DNA from: Sphingomonas sp. Leaf343
Lineage (GTDB): Bacteria; Pseudomonadota; Alphaproteobacteria; Sphingomonadales; Sphingomonadaceae
Assembly (NCBI RefSeq): GCF_001423765.1
Contig: NZ_LMPG01000014.1
Location: forward strand, 124,001 to 188,000
Direction: 5' to 3'
DNA length: 64,000 nt
Under the pieces are notes generated by a model. That model saw only the letters and a program-made list of their open reading frames with translations, ran no database searches and was not told where the DNA came from. Below, in pieces: positions 1 through 7,712 of this stretch (the stretch's first letter is position 1; the number at the start of each line of letters is the position of its first letter). The translations under genes were made by a program, and so were the position numbers.

Positions 1-897
1 GGCTGGCGGCTGGATCGCGCGCTGGCCGACGCGGTGCCGACGCTGTCGCGGGAGCGGCTGAAGGTGCTGATCGCCGGGGGATCGGTGTCCCACGAAGGAT
101 TGCTGGCGCGCGATCCGGCGAAACGGGCGAGCGCGGGGGCGCTGTTCGCGGTGGCGGTCCCCGACCCGACGCCGGCGCATAACGAGGCCCAGGATATTCC
201 GCTCGTCGTCGCATACGAGGACGAGCATCTGATCGTCGTCGACAAGCCCGCCGGGCTGGTCGTCCACCCCGCGGCGGGCAACCTCGACGGCACGCTAGTC
301 AACGCGCTGCTGCATCATTGTCACGGATCGCTGTCGGGCATCGGCGGCGTGGCGCGACCGGGGATCGTCCACCGGATCGACAAGGACACGTCCGGCCTGA
401 TGATCGCCGCCAAGACCGATCGCGCGCATGAGGGGCTGGCGAAACAGTTCGCCGACCACAGCATCGACCGGCGGTATCGCGCGATCACCGGCGGCATTCC
501 GCGCCCGGCGGCGGGGACGGTCGATGCCCCGCTCGCGCGCAGTCCGCAGAACCGCAAGAAGATCGCGATCGTCGCGGGCGGCAAGCGCGCAGTGACGCAC
601 TATACGACGATGGAGCCGCTCAACGGCGCGGCTCTGGTCGAATGCCGGCTGGAAACGGGGCGGACGCATCAGGTGCGCGTGCACATGGCGTCGATCGGCC
701 ACGCGCTGCTCGGCGACCCCGTCTACGGCAAGGGCAAGGGCACGATTCGCGCCCTGCTGGAAACGCTGGGGTTCCAGCGGCAGGCCTTGCACGCCGCGCA
801 CCTGGGGTTCATCCATCCGATCAGCCGTTCGAGACTGGCGTTCGACAGCGCCATGCCGCCCGACATGCAGGAACTGTTCACCCGGCTCCACGTATAG
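1..897 (+). CDS. RluA-family large-subunit-type pseudouridine synthase (5' partial)
   Basis: Isomerises uridine to pseudouridine in RNA, most likely 23S rRNA. The reading frame is open from base 1, so the true start lies upstream of the window; the first visible residues (GWRLDRALAD) already belong to an S4 RNA-binding domain. The catalytic motif HRIDKDTSG is intact, with the nucleophilic Asp at codon 127 of the visible part, and the later RTHQVRVH motif is also present. The domain order (S4 then PseudoU_synth_2) fits RluC/RluD; I cannot choose between them from the sequence, although RluD is the usual neighbour in sphingomonads. rpoH follows on the same strand after about 60 bases. Confidence 0.93.
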   Translation, partial: GWRLDRALADAVPTLSRERLKVLIAGGSVSHEGLLARDPAKRASAGALFAVAVPDPTPAHNEAQDIPLVVAYEDEHLIVVDKPAGLVVHPAAGNLDGTLVNALLHHCHGSLSGIGGVARPGIVHRIDKDTSGLMIAAKTDRAHEGLAKQFADHSIDRRYRAITGGIPRPAAGTVDAPLARSPQNRKKIAIVAGGKRAVTHYTTMEPLNGAALVECRLETGRTHQVRVHMASIGHALLGDPVYGKGKGTIRALLETLGFQRQALHAAHLGFIHPISRSRLAFDSAMPPDMQELFTRLHV

Positions 898-956
898 ACC
901 AGACGTTTCACGCTGCGGCGCGGCGGACACGTCCTTCGACGAAAGGGAATGCAATC

Positions 957-1859
957 ATGGCAAAAGGCAGCAACGTCCCGGCGACGATTCCTGCTCTGGG
1001 CGGGGAGCAGAGCCTCAACCGCTATCTGTCCGAGATTCGCAAGTTTCCGCTGCTCCAGCCGGAGCAGGAATATATGCTCGCCAAACGCTTTCAGGAGCAT
1101 GGCGACACGGAGGCGGCGGCGCAGCTCGTGACCAGCCATCTGCGCCTCGTGGCGAAGATCGCGATGGGCTATCGCGGTTATGGCCTGCCCACGTCGGAGC
1201 TGATCTCCGAGGGCAATATCGGCCTGATGCAGGGCGTGAAGAAGTTCGAGCCCGATCGCGGCTTCCGCCTCGCCACCTATGCGATGTGGTGGATCCGCGC
1301 GTCGATCCAGGAATATATCCTCCGGTCGTGGAGCCTCGTGAAGATGGGCACCACCGCGGCGCAGAAGAAGCTGTTCTTCAACCTGCGCCGGATGAAGTCC
1401 AAGCTCGACGCGTTCGAGGACGGCGATCTGAAGCCGGAGGACGTGACCAAGATCGCGACCGATCTGGGCGTGGCGGAAAGCGACGTGGTCAGCATGAACC
1501 GTCGCATGGCGATGGGTGGCGACACCTCGCTCAACGTGCCGATGCGCGAGGATGGCGAGGGTCAGTGGCAGGATTGGCTGCAGGACGACGCGCCGTTGCA
1601 GGACAAGGTCGTCGCCGACCAGCAGGAGGCGGATGTCCGCCACGACATGCTGGTATCGGCGATGGACGACCTGAACGATCGCGAGAAGCACATCCTGACC
1701 GAACGTCGCCTGACCGACGACCCGAAGACGCTGGAGGAACTGTCGCAGGTTTACGGCGTCAGCCGCGAGCGGGTGCGCCAGATCGAGGTGCGTGCGTTCG
1801 AAAAGCTGCAAAAGGCGATGATGCGACTGGCCGGCGAAAAGCGGCTGCTCGCGGCCTGA
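957..1859 (+). CDS. rpoH: RNA polymerase sigma-32 factor RpoH
   Basis: Heat-shock sigma factor of 300 residues, the normal family length. Sigma region 2 is recognisable (GNIGLMQGVKKFEPDRGFR, about residues 86-104), as is region 4 with a helix-turn-helix (YGVSRERVRQIEVRAFEKL) near the C terminus. The diagnostic RpoH box QKKLFFNLR lies at residues 136-144 and separates it from other group 2/3 sigmas. The start is the ATG at 957, preceded by GAAAGGGA; an in-frame upstream extension reads into the pseudouridine synthase gene and lacks family similarity. It directs transcription of chaperone and protease genes and is itself normally controlled by translation and proteolysis; no thermosensor structure was established here. 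Confidence 0.97.
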   Translation: MAKGSNVPATIPALGGEQSLNRYLSEIRKFPLLQPEQEYMLAKRFQEHGDTEAAAQLVTSHLRLVAKIAMGYRGYGLPTSELISEGNIGLMQGVKKFEPDRGFRLATYAMWWIRASIQEYILRSWSLVKMGTTAAQKKLFFNLRRMKSKLDAFEDGDLKPEDVTKIATDLGVAESDVVSMNRRMAMGGDTSLNVPMREDGEGQWQDWLQDDAPLQDKVVADQQEADVRHDMLVSAMDDLNDREKHILTERRLTDDPKTLEELSQVYGVSRERVRQIEVRAFEKLQKAMMRLAGEKRLLAA

Positions 1860-1873
1860 CGTGAAGGCGTGAC

Positions 1874-3094
1874 ATGAAGACCGTCGTCGTCGGGGGCGGT
1901 GCCGCGGGCATTGCCGCGGCACGGCGGTTGCACGACGCCGGGCGGGACGTGCTGCTCGTCGAGGCACGCGGACGGATCGGCGGGCGCGCGCATAGCGTGA
2001 GCTTCGGCGACGCTACCCTCGATCTCGGATGTGGCTGGCTCCACTCGGCGGGGCGCAATCCGTGGACCGACATCGCCGGGGGGGCGGGCTTTACGATCGA
2101 TCGATCGTCGCCCAACTGGGGCGTGCAATGGCGCGACCTCGGCTACCCGCTCGACGAGCAGCGGACCTTCAGCGACGCGTTTACGCGGTGGGAAGCGGCG
2201 GCGCACGCCGCGTTGGCAGGCCCGGACCGCCCATTGTCCGATTTCATCACCGACGACGATCCGGCGCGGCCGATGATCGACGCGATCTCCGGCTATGCCA
2301 ACGGAGCAGCACTCGCGGACGTCTCGCTGCACGACTGGGCCGCGTATGAGGACGCCGCCACCGACGACAATTGGGCGGTGTGCGAGGGGTACGGGACGCT
2401 GATCGTCGGCCATGCCGGCGACGTGCCGGTGCGGCTGAACACGCCGGTGACGCGGATCGACCGGCGCGGCCGGATGCTGCGGCTGGAAACGCCGGGCGGC
2501 ACGATCGAGGCGGATCGCGTGATCGTCTGCGTACCGACGACGGTGCTGGCGGAGGAGCGGCTGGTGTTCGACCCTCCCCTGCCCGGCAAACACGAAGCCG
2601 CCGCCGCGTTGCCGCTGGGACTGGCGGACAAGGTGATGCTGCGCGTCGATACGCCGGACTGGCCCGCCAACGCGCATCTGATCGGCAACCCGCACAGCGC
2701 CTGCACCGCCAGCCATCGTCTGTCGCCGTTCGGGTGGCCGGTGATCGAGAGCTTCTTCGGCGGGCCGTGCGCGGAGGCGCTGGAGGACGCGCGGGCGGCG
2801 ACGGCGTTCGCCGTCGATGAACTGGTCGCGCTGCTCGGCGGCGAATGGCGGACCCGGCTGACGCCGCTCACTGCGACGCGGTGGCGGCACGAGGCGTGGA
2901 TCGGCGGCAGCTACAGCCACGCCCGCGTCGGCCATGCGGATCGGCGCGCGGTGCTGGCCGAGCCGGTGGAAGACCGCATCTTCTTCGCTGGAGAGGCTTG
3001 CTCCCGGCATGATTTCTCGACCGCGCACGGTGCCTACGTAACCGGCATCGCGGCGGCGGACGCCATCTTGGCGGACAAGGCCCTCTGGCCGTAA
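1874..3094 (+). CDS. FAD-dependent amine oxidase family protein
   Basis: A 406-residue flavoprotein of the flavin monoamine oxidase family. The N terminus has the Rossmann FAD-binding signature VVVGGGAAGIAAARRL followed by VEARGRIGGRAHS (residues 3-42). The C terminus carries the typical second FAD segment (RIFFAGEACSRHDFSTAHGAYVTG). The likely reaction is oxidation of an amine to an imine with hydrogen peroxide release, but the substrate cannot be read from the sequence; a polyamine is one possibility. It starts 15 bases after the rpoH stop with GAAGG upstream, and mtgA follows after 9 bases, so it may be co-transcribed with both. No signal peptide is seen, so it is probably cytoplasmic. Confidence 0.88.
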   Translation: MKTVVVGGGAAGIAAARRLHDAGRDVLLVEARGRIGGRAHSVSFGDATLDLGCGWLHSAGRNPWTDIAGGAGFTIDRSSPNWGVQWRDLGYPLDEQRTFSDAFTRWEAAAHAALAGPDRPLSDFITDDDPARPMIDAISGYANGAALADVSLHDWAAYEDAATDDNWAVCEGYGTLIVGHAGDVPVRLNTPVTRIDRRGRMLRLETPGGTIEADRVIVCVPTTVLAEERLVFDPPLPGKHEAAAALPLGLADKVMLRVDTPDWPANAHLIGNPHSACTASHRLSPFGWPVIESFFGGPCAEALEDARAATAFAVDELVALLGGEWRTRLTPLTATRWRHEAWIGGSYSHARVGHADRRAVLAEPVEDRIFFAGEACSRHDFSTAHGAYVTGIAAADAILADKALWP

Positions 3095-3103
3095 GGAGCG
3101 GGA

Positions 3104-3778
3104 ATGTTCATCGTCCTGCGCTGGCTGTTGAAGGCCGTCCTGATCTTCGTCGCCGCGTCGCTGCTCTGGGTCGGCATCTATCGCTTCGTGCCGCCGCCCT
3201 TCACCTTCACGATGATGGGCGATGTGGTCGGCGGGCGCAGCGTGACGAAGGACTGGATGTCGCTGTCCGACATGGACCCCGACATGGCCCGGGCGGCGAT
3301 CGCGGGTGAGGATTCCGGCTTCTGCCAGCATCATGGCTTCGACTTCGGCGCGATCGCCAACGCGGCGTGGCGGAACGCGCATGGCGGGCGCATCCGCGGC
3401 GGTTCGACGATCAGCCAGCAGACCGCCAAGAACGCATTCCTGTTCCAGGGCGGCGGCTATATCCGAAAGGCGCTGGAGGCGTATTTCACGGTGTTGATCG
3501 AGACGCTGTGGGGCAAGCGGCGGATCATGGAAGTGTATCTGAACGTGGCCGAGACGGGTATCGGCACATATGGCGCGAATGCCGGAGCGATCCGGTATTT
3601 CGGGCATGACGCATCGAAACTGTCGCCGACCGAGGCGGCGCGGATTGCGGCGGTGTTACCGTTGCCGAAGAAACGCGCGGCGATCGATCCGCGTGGATTC
3701 GTCCGGCGGCATGGCAACACGTTGAGCCGGTATGTCGCGGTCGTCCGTCGCAACGGTATGGACGCCTGCGTGAAGTGA
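3104..3778 (+). CDS. mtgA: Monofunctional biosynthetic peptidoglycan transglycosylase
   Basis: Polymerises lipid II into glycan strands without a transpeptidase domain. The protein is 224 residues with one N-terminal membrane anchor (about residues 5-27) followed by a GT51 domain. The catalytic Glu motif (AGEDSGFCQHHGFD) and the second family motif (RGGSTISQQTAKN) are both intact, as is the MEVYLNVAETG segment. The start is supported by AAGGAG six bases upstream. It acts on the periplasmic face of the inner membrane. It is the last gene of the rpoH-side block and converges with the small membrane protein gene at 3812. Confidence 0.95.
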   Translation: MFIVLRWLLKAVLIFVAASLLWVGIYRFVPPPFTFTMMGDVVGGRSVTKDWMSLSDMDPDMARAAIAGEDSGFCQHHGFDFGAIANAAWRNAHGGRIRGGSTISQQTAKNAFLFQGGGYIRKALEAYFTVLIETLWGKRRIMEVYLNVAETGIGTYGANAGAIRYFGHDASKLSPTEAARIAAVLPLPKKRAAIDPRGFVRRHGNTLSRYVAVVRRNGMDACVK

Positions 3779-3811
3779 GGGGAGCGGCCATCGCCCCCCT
3801 CGCCTCGATCG

Positions 3812-4054
3812 TTACTTGTCCGAGCCGACCGCGTCGCCGACCTTGTCGGCCGCACCGCCGACGCTCTTCGCCGCGGAGGTGATCGCAGCGTCCTTGCTGT
3901 TCTGCGCTCCCTGGCGGCTGAACAGATAGAAGCCGCCGATCAGGACGGCGATCAGGAGGACGACGGCGATCATGGCGGTGCCACCGCCGCCGCGCCGCTC
4001 GATCACGGTCGTGTGGGGTGCGGTGTCGCTGGTTACAATGCGTTCGTCTGCCAT
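3812..4054 (-). CDS. Small single-pass membrane protein, hypothetical
   Basis: An 80-residue protein of unknown function. The first ~25 residues are polar and end in a Gly-rich stretch (RRGGGG). One strongly hydrophobic helix follows (about residues 28-45), then an Ala/Lys/Asp-rich tail with the repeated pattern AxKSVGGAADKVGDAVG that could form an amphipathic helix. The start has GGGAGAG about seven bases upstream. It lies between mtgA (convergent) and ybaB (same strand, 82 bases away). I do not recognise a named family; the tail resembles small stress-related membrane proteins only in composition. Confidence 0.7.
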   Translation of the reverse strand: MADERIVTSDTAPHTTVIERRGGGGTAMIAVVLLIAVLIGGFYLFSRQGAQNSKDAAITSAAKSVGGAADKVGDAVGSDK

Positions 4055-4136
4055 GATACTCTCCCTGTTACTGGTGCGGCGTTCAACGCGGCACCGGCAC
4101 AGGCTGTTCCCGTAGCGTAACGACTGCGGAACGGGA

Positions 4137-4460
4137 TCAGAACGGCAGCTTGAAACCCGGCGGCAGCGGCAGGCCGCTGGTCATCTTCGACATCTCCGTG
4201 CCGGACACCGCATCGGCCTTCGCGCGCGCATCGTTGAACGCGGCGGCGAGCAGGTCTTCGAGCATGCCCTTTTCGGAGGGCTGCATCAGCGAATCGTCGA
4301 TGGCGATGCCGATGATGCGACCCTTGGCCGACGCCTTGACCTTGACCAGACCGCCGCCCGATGCCCCCTCGACCTCGATCGTGTCGAGGTTCGCCTGCGC
4401 CTTTTCCAGTTCCTGCTGGACGTTGGCGGCCATCGCCAGGATTTCGTCGATATTCTTCAT
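4137..4460 (-). CDS. ybaB: YbaB/EbfC family nucleoid-associated protein
   Basis: A 107-residue DNA-binding protein of the YbaB/EbfC family that forms dimers and coats the nucleoid. The N-terminal helix with MKNIDEILAMAANVQQELEKAQ and the central GGGLVKVKASAKGRI segment are diagnostic. The ATG at 4460 overlaps the dnaX stop in an ATGA arrangement, so translation is coupled to dnaX; the in-frame extension upstream lies inside dnaX and is not family-like. The dnaX-ybaB pairing is conserved across bacteria and usually continues with recR, which is not next door here. Confidence 0.95.
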   Translation of the reverse strand: MKNIDEILAMAANVQQELEKAQANLDTIEVEGASGGGLVKVKASAKGRIIGIAIDDSLMQPSEKGMLEDLLAAAFNDARAKADAVSGTEMSKMTSGLPLPPGFKLPF

Positions 4461-6085
4461 GCGGAGCTCCGTTGGTTGGGCCATTCGAGTTCGGCGTCCG
4501 GGAACGCGGCCAGCGCGGCGCGGACGAGCGGGGTGTCGAGCATCGCCTGCCGCTCCGCCGCATCGGCCGCAAGCTGGCGCTCGTTCAGCGTGGGCTCGCC
4601 GGGGACATCGTCCAGCGACAGCTTCCACACCTGTTTCGTCATACCCTTCAGCGCGGCGGCGAGTTCCGCCAGCGTGTCGGTAGCGATCGGACGCGATCCG
4701 CTGAAGACGATTTCGGGCGGCGCGTAGCGGACCAGCCGGGCGCCATGCCGCAGCCGCGCTGCCAGCGCGAGCTGGCCGCCTTCGTCCAGCGCATCGACCA
4801 ACGCGGCGAAGTCGGCGGGCATGGTCGACGCGGGCGGCGGCGATGGTGCGGCGGGCGCGGGTGCCGGTGCGGCATCGGGCGCTCCAGCCAGACGGCGGGC
4901 GAGTTCACCCGGATCGGGCAGGCTGGACGCGTGGATGACCCGCAGCAGCGCCATCTCCGCCGCCTCGATCGGCAAGGCGGCGTGCGCGACCTCGTCATGG
5001 CCCTTCAGCAGCAACTGCCACAACCGGTGCAACGCCGGGAAGGACAGGCGCGCCGCCCAGTCGGTGCGCGCCGCGCGTTCCTCCACCGCCTGCGCGGGAT
5101 CGTCGGTGCCGCCGACCTTCGACAGCGTGACGCCGTGCACCGTCTCCAGCAGTGCGCGCAGCACCGCGACGGGATCGACGCCGTAGTCGTACTGCCGACG
5201 CAGCGAACCGAGCGCCCCCGCCGAATCGCCCGCCAGCAGCATCGCGAACAGGTCGCGCACCGCACCCCGGTCGGACAGGCCGAGCATCTGCCGCACGGCA
5301 TCGGCGGTGACGCCGCCCCCCTCCAGCCCGGCATGCGCGATCGCCTGATCGAGGATCGACAGGCCGTCGCGCGCGGAGCCCTCCGCCGCGCGCGCGATCA
5401 GCGCCAGCGCCTCCGGTTCGGCGACGACGCCTTCCTTCTCGCAGACCTCCGCGAAATGCTTCGCGAGCTTGTCGGCGGGGATGCGGCGCAGGTCGAACCG
5501 CTGGCACCGCGACAGCACGGTGATCGGAACCTTGTTCACCTCGGTCGTGGCGAACAGGAACTTCACGTGCGCGGGCGGCTCCTCCAGCGTCTTCAACAGC
5601 GCGTTGAAGGCGTTTTTCGAGAGCATGTGGACCTCGTCCACGATGTAGATCTTGAAGCGCGCGGAGACGGCGGCGTAGCGCGAGGCGTCGATGATCTCGC
5701 GCACGTCATCGACGCCGGTATGGCTGGCGGCGTCCATCTCGATGACGTCGATATGCCGGCCCTCCGCGATGGCGCGGCACGGTTCGCACACACCGCACGG
5801 GTCGATCGTCGGACCGCCCTGCCCGTCCGGCCCGATGCAGTTCAGCGCCTTGGCGATCAGCCGCGCGGTCGACGTCTTCCCGACGCCGCGCACGCCGGTC
5901 ATCAGGAACGCATGCGCCAGCCGGTCGCGCGCGATCGCGTTGCCCAGCGTCGTGACCATCGCGTCCTGGCCGATCAGTTGCGCGAAGGTCTGCGGCCGGT
6001 ATTTGCGGGCGAGGACGCGGTACGCCTCCGGCTTCGCAGGCTGGACGGGTTCGCCAAGGTCGAACGAATCAGCCACGGGCGGCAC
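4457..6085 (-). CDS. dnaX: DNA polymerase III subunits gamma/tau
   Basis: Clamp-loader ATPase of the replicative polymerase, 542 residues. In order it has a Walker A motif (GVRGVGKTSTARL, about residue 65), four zinc-ligand cysteines (one in ALNC, then CGVCEPC), Walker B (YIVDEVHML), and the SRC motif of sensor 1 (VLSRCQRFDLR). A Pro/Ala-rich linker leads to a C-terminal tau-like domain. The start is a GTG at 6085; a second in-frame GTG lies 9 bases further in and no clear Shine-Dalgarno decides between them. I saw no A-rich slippery heptamer, so a programmed gamma frameshift is not supported. It overlaps ybaB by 4 bases. Confidence 0.96.
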   Translation of the reverse strand: MPPVADSFDLGEPVQPAKPEAYRVLARKYRPQTFAQLIGQDAMVTTLGNAIARDRLAHAFLMTGVRGVGKTSTARLIAKALNCIGPDGQGGPTIDPCGVCEPCRAIAEGRHIDVIEMDAASHTGVDDVREIIDASRYAAVSARFKIYIVDEVHMLSKNAFNALLKTLEEPPAHVKFLFATTEVNKVPITVLSRCQRFDLRRIPADKLAKHFAEVCEKEGVVAEPEALALIARAAEGSARDGLSILDQAIAHAGLEGGGVTADAVRQMLGLSDRGAVRDLFAMLLAGDSAGALGSLRRQYDYGVDPVAVLRALLETVHGVTLSKVGGTDDPAQAVEERAARTDWAARLSFPALHRLWQLLLKGHDEVAHAALPIEAAEMALLRVIHASSLPDPGELARRLAGAPDAAPAPAPAAPSPPPASTMPADFAALVDALDEGGQLALAARLRHGARLVRYAPPEIVFSGSRPIATDTLAELAAALKGMTKQVWKLSLDDVPGEPTLNERQLAADAAERQAMLDTPLVRAALAAFPDAELEWPNQRSSA

Positions 6086-6388
6086 CGAAGTGGAGGAAGT
6101 GGAAGCGTTCCATCGGTCTCCACATAGGCGCGCGGACGGCCGCCGTCAGGGGGGTGTTTGCGGAGGGCTGCGGTGTCGCGGGCATGCGGACGCTATGCAC
6201 GATGTGGGGGGCGTAGGACAGGTTCGTGGTTGGGGCGCGCCCTCCCCGGGGGAGGCGTTCTCCACGGGCGACGGGGCCAGGGAGGCAGAAGGGGCGTCGC
6301 GGCCGAGCCGCGCCGTCGGTCGGGCTTTGCCCGCCGGCCGCGCTTGCGCGCGTGCGCCGCAATTGCGGCGTCTCGCGCACTGCGCGGT
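6086..6388. other. Gene-free, palindrome-rich stretch between dnaX and the SRP RNA gene
   Basis: No convincing coding region is seen in about 300 bases. It holds several GC-rich inverted repeats: a perfect 16-base palindrome CGCCGCAATTGCGGCG near 6356 and a CGGGCTTTGCCCG hairpin near 6328. On the minus strand this stretch follows the 3' end of the SRP RNA and precedes dnaX, so it probably contains RNA 3'-end processing signals and the dnaX promoter. No specific promoter box is convincing. Confidence 0.5.
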
Positions 6389-6477
6389 GGGAGCCGGGAC
6401 GACCCGTGGCGGAATCGTTGCGGCTGCTTCCTTCCGGACCTGACCGGGTTGGCGACGACCACGTCCGCCCGACTCCC
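6389..6477 (-). ncRNA. ffs: Small signal recognition particle RNA (4.5S type)
   Basis: The conserved SRP domain IV loop sequence GGTCAGGTCCGGAAGGAAGCAGC is present on the minus strand around 6424-6446 (reported here only as recognised). The flanking arms pair: GGGAGTCGGG at the 5' end (6477-6468) with CCCGGCTCCC at the 3' end (6398-6389), giving a closed hairpin of about 89 nt. That is the size of the Alu-less bacterial SRP RNA that binds Ffh. Ends are set from this pairing and could be off by a few bases. Its position just upstream of dnaX matches other alphaproteobacteria. Confidence 0.95.
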
Positions 6478-6516
6478 GCGGCCCCTATGGCGGAGCCGGG
6501 CGGCGCGATCAAGTCG

Positions 6517-6819
6517 TCAGCGGTAGCGGCGCACCGTGCGGCAGACGCGGACGCGCTCGCCGTGACGCCAGCGGTTGGTGCAGACGCGGCGCGTGCGGAC
6601 GCGATTGCGATAGCCGGGGCGGCCATAGCCCGGCCGGCCATAACCCGGTCCGCGACGCACGACGGTGCGTTCGTGGACGACCGTGCGCTGCGGTTCCCAC
6701 GCGGCGACGGCGGCCAGCGGCGCGGGGGCCGCGACAGGGGCGGCGGCGGCCGGGCTGGCCAACGCCGGAGAGACGCCGACGACGGCGAGCGCGGCGGCGA
6801 GAACGAATTTGAACGTCAT
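6517..6819 (-). CDS. Small Arg-rich secreted protein with paired cysteines
   Basis: A 100-residue protein of unknown function. An N-terminal signal peptide (MTFKFVLAAALAVVGV, then an Ala-rich cleavage region) leads to a very basic mature part with GYGRPGYGRPGY repeats. The C terminus has two cysteines spaced C-x12-C around an RHG motif (VCTNRWRHGERVRVC). I chose the ATG at 6819 because AAAAGG lies 9 bases upstream; an alternative ATG 9 bases earlier directly abuts that site. The next gene upstream encodes a protein with the same signal-peptide/basic/C-x12-C layout. Likely periplasmic or cell-envelope. Confidence 0.75.
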   Translation of the reverse strand: MTFKFVLAAALAVVGVSPALASPAAAAPVAAPAPLAAVAAWEPQRTVVHERTVVRRGPGYGRPGYGRPGYRNRVRTRRVCTNRWRHGERVRVCRTVRRYR

Positions 6820-6906
6820 GACGTGCATCCTTTTTGGCTTCCGGTCGGGGCCGAATGTCCGGGGCGACAGGCCCGTTCCATCCGGTCCGATCCGGTCGGT
6901 GGGGGT

Positions 6907-7251
6907 TCAGCGATAGACCTGGAAACAGTTGCGGACGGGGCCGTGGCGCGTCCGTTCGTACCGGCACACCGTCCTGCCCCGACGATAGTCCCGGCCGCCC
7001 CAGCGCGAACCGCGATCCCAGCGCGCGTTGCCGCGGTGCCAGCGATCGCCGCGATCCCAACGGTCGCCACGGTTCCAGTGCCGGCCGCGACGATCGTCGC
7101 GATAATCCCGATCGTGACCACGATCATATCCGCCGCGCCCGTATCCGTCGCGGTCCCAGCGCTGCGCCTCGGCCGGCGTCGCGGCGGCGAGGCCGCTGGC
7201 GGCGATCAGGCCGGCACCCATCACGATCTTCATCGATGCGATGATCTTCAT
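6907..7251 (-). CDS. Small Arg/Asp/Trp-rich secreted protein with WDRGD-type repeats
   Basis: A 114-residue predicted periplasmic protein. A signal peptide (about residues 1-29, ending near ATPAEA) precedes a low-complexity region of RDRGYDRGHDRDYRDD type and tandem DRWDRGDRWHRGN units. The C-terminal segment VCRYERTRHGPVRNC matches the C-x12-C/RHG pattern of its neighbour at 6517. The start ATG at 7251 has AAGGAG upstream; a longer in-frame reading has no support. Composition recalls RcnB-like periplasmic proteins, but I cannot assign that family. Upstream on the same strand (7252-7400) is a 149-base gap with a CCCGCA/TGCGGG hairpin at 7273-7290. Confidence 0.75.
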   Translation of the reverse strand: MKIIASMKIVMGAGLIAASGLAAATPAEAQRWDRDGYGRGGYDRGHDRDYRDDRRGRHWNRGDRWDRGDRWHRGNARWDRGSRWGGRDYRRGRTVCRYERTRHGPVRNCFQVYR

Positions 7252-7400
7252 GGCTCCATACTCCTTTACTGACCCGCATCCCGGTGCGGGCATGAAGGGG
7301 GAATGGACCCCGGCCGATGGATTGTCGCTGAACCCGCCGTTGTTAAAACGTCAGATTTGCCGGTGGGTCGGGCGAAGTCTCACGCCGTCTGCCGCCACCT

Positions 7401-7712
7401 TCAGTCGGCGGGGACCCGCACCGTCAGGCCATCGAGGACGTCGGTCAGCCGGATCTGGCAGGACAGCCGGCTGGTGCGCGTCGCGGCAGGCGCGAGATCG
7501 AGCAGATCCTCCTCCGCCTCCGACGCCGACGGCAAGCGCGCGAAGTCGCCGGCGGCGACGATGACGTGGCAGGTGGCACAGGCCATGTCGCCGTCGCAGG
7601 TGCCCTCCAGCGGCATGCCGGCGGCCTGCGCCACGTCGAGCAGGCGCGCACCGTCCACGCCTGCCGCGTCGACGACGGCACCGTCTGGCGACTCGAAGCG
7701 GACGCGGATCAT
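7401..7712 (-). CDS. 2Fe-2S ferredoxin, adrenodoxin/Fdx type
   Basis: A 103-residue electron carrier with four cluster ligands: Cys39, Cys45, Cys48 (C-x5-C-x2-C) and Cys85. This spacing is that of ISC-type/adrenodoxin-like ferredoxins rather than plant type. The ATG at 7712 overlaps the stop of the upstream cysteine desulfurase in an ATGA arrangement, so the two are translated as a unit. The context suggests it supplies electrons during iron-sulfur cluster assembly. Confidence 0.92.
   Translation of the reverse strand: MIRVRFESPDGAVVDAAGVDGARLLDVAQAAGMPLEGTCDGDMACATCHVIVAAGDFARLPSASEAEEDLLDLAPAATRTSRLSCQIRLTDVLDGLTVRVPAD

Noticed and set aside
723..1967. Long open frame on the minus strand across rpoH
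   Set aside because: It is the antisense shadow of rpoH in GC-rich DNA, with Arg/His-rich composition and no family motifs.
1751..3607. 618-codon open frame on the minus strand across the amine oxidase and mtgA
   Set aside because: Composition is that of an antisense frame; both genes on the plus strand have clear motifs.
4457..6085. Programmed frameshift for a gamma form of DnaX
   Set aside because: No A-rich slippery heptamer with a downstream stem was visible on the coding strand.
4361..6127. 588-codon open frame opposite dnaX
   Set aside because: Antisense shadow of dnaX; no recognisable domain.
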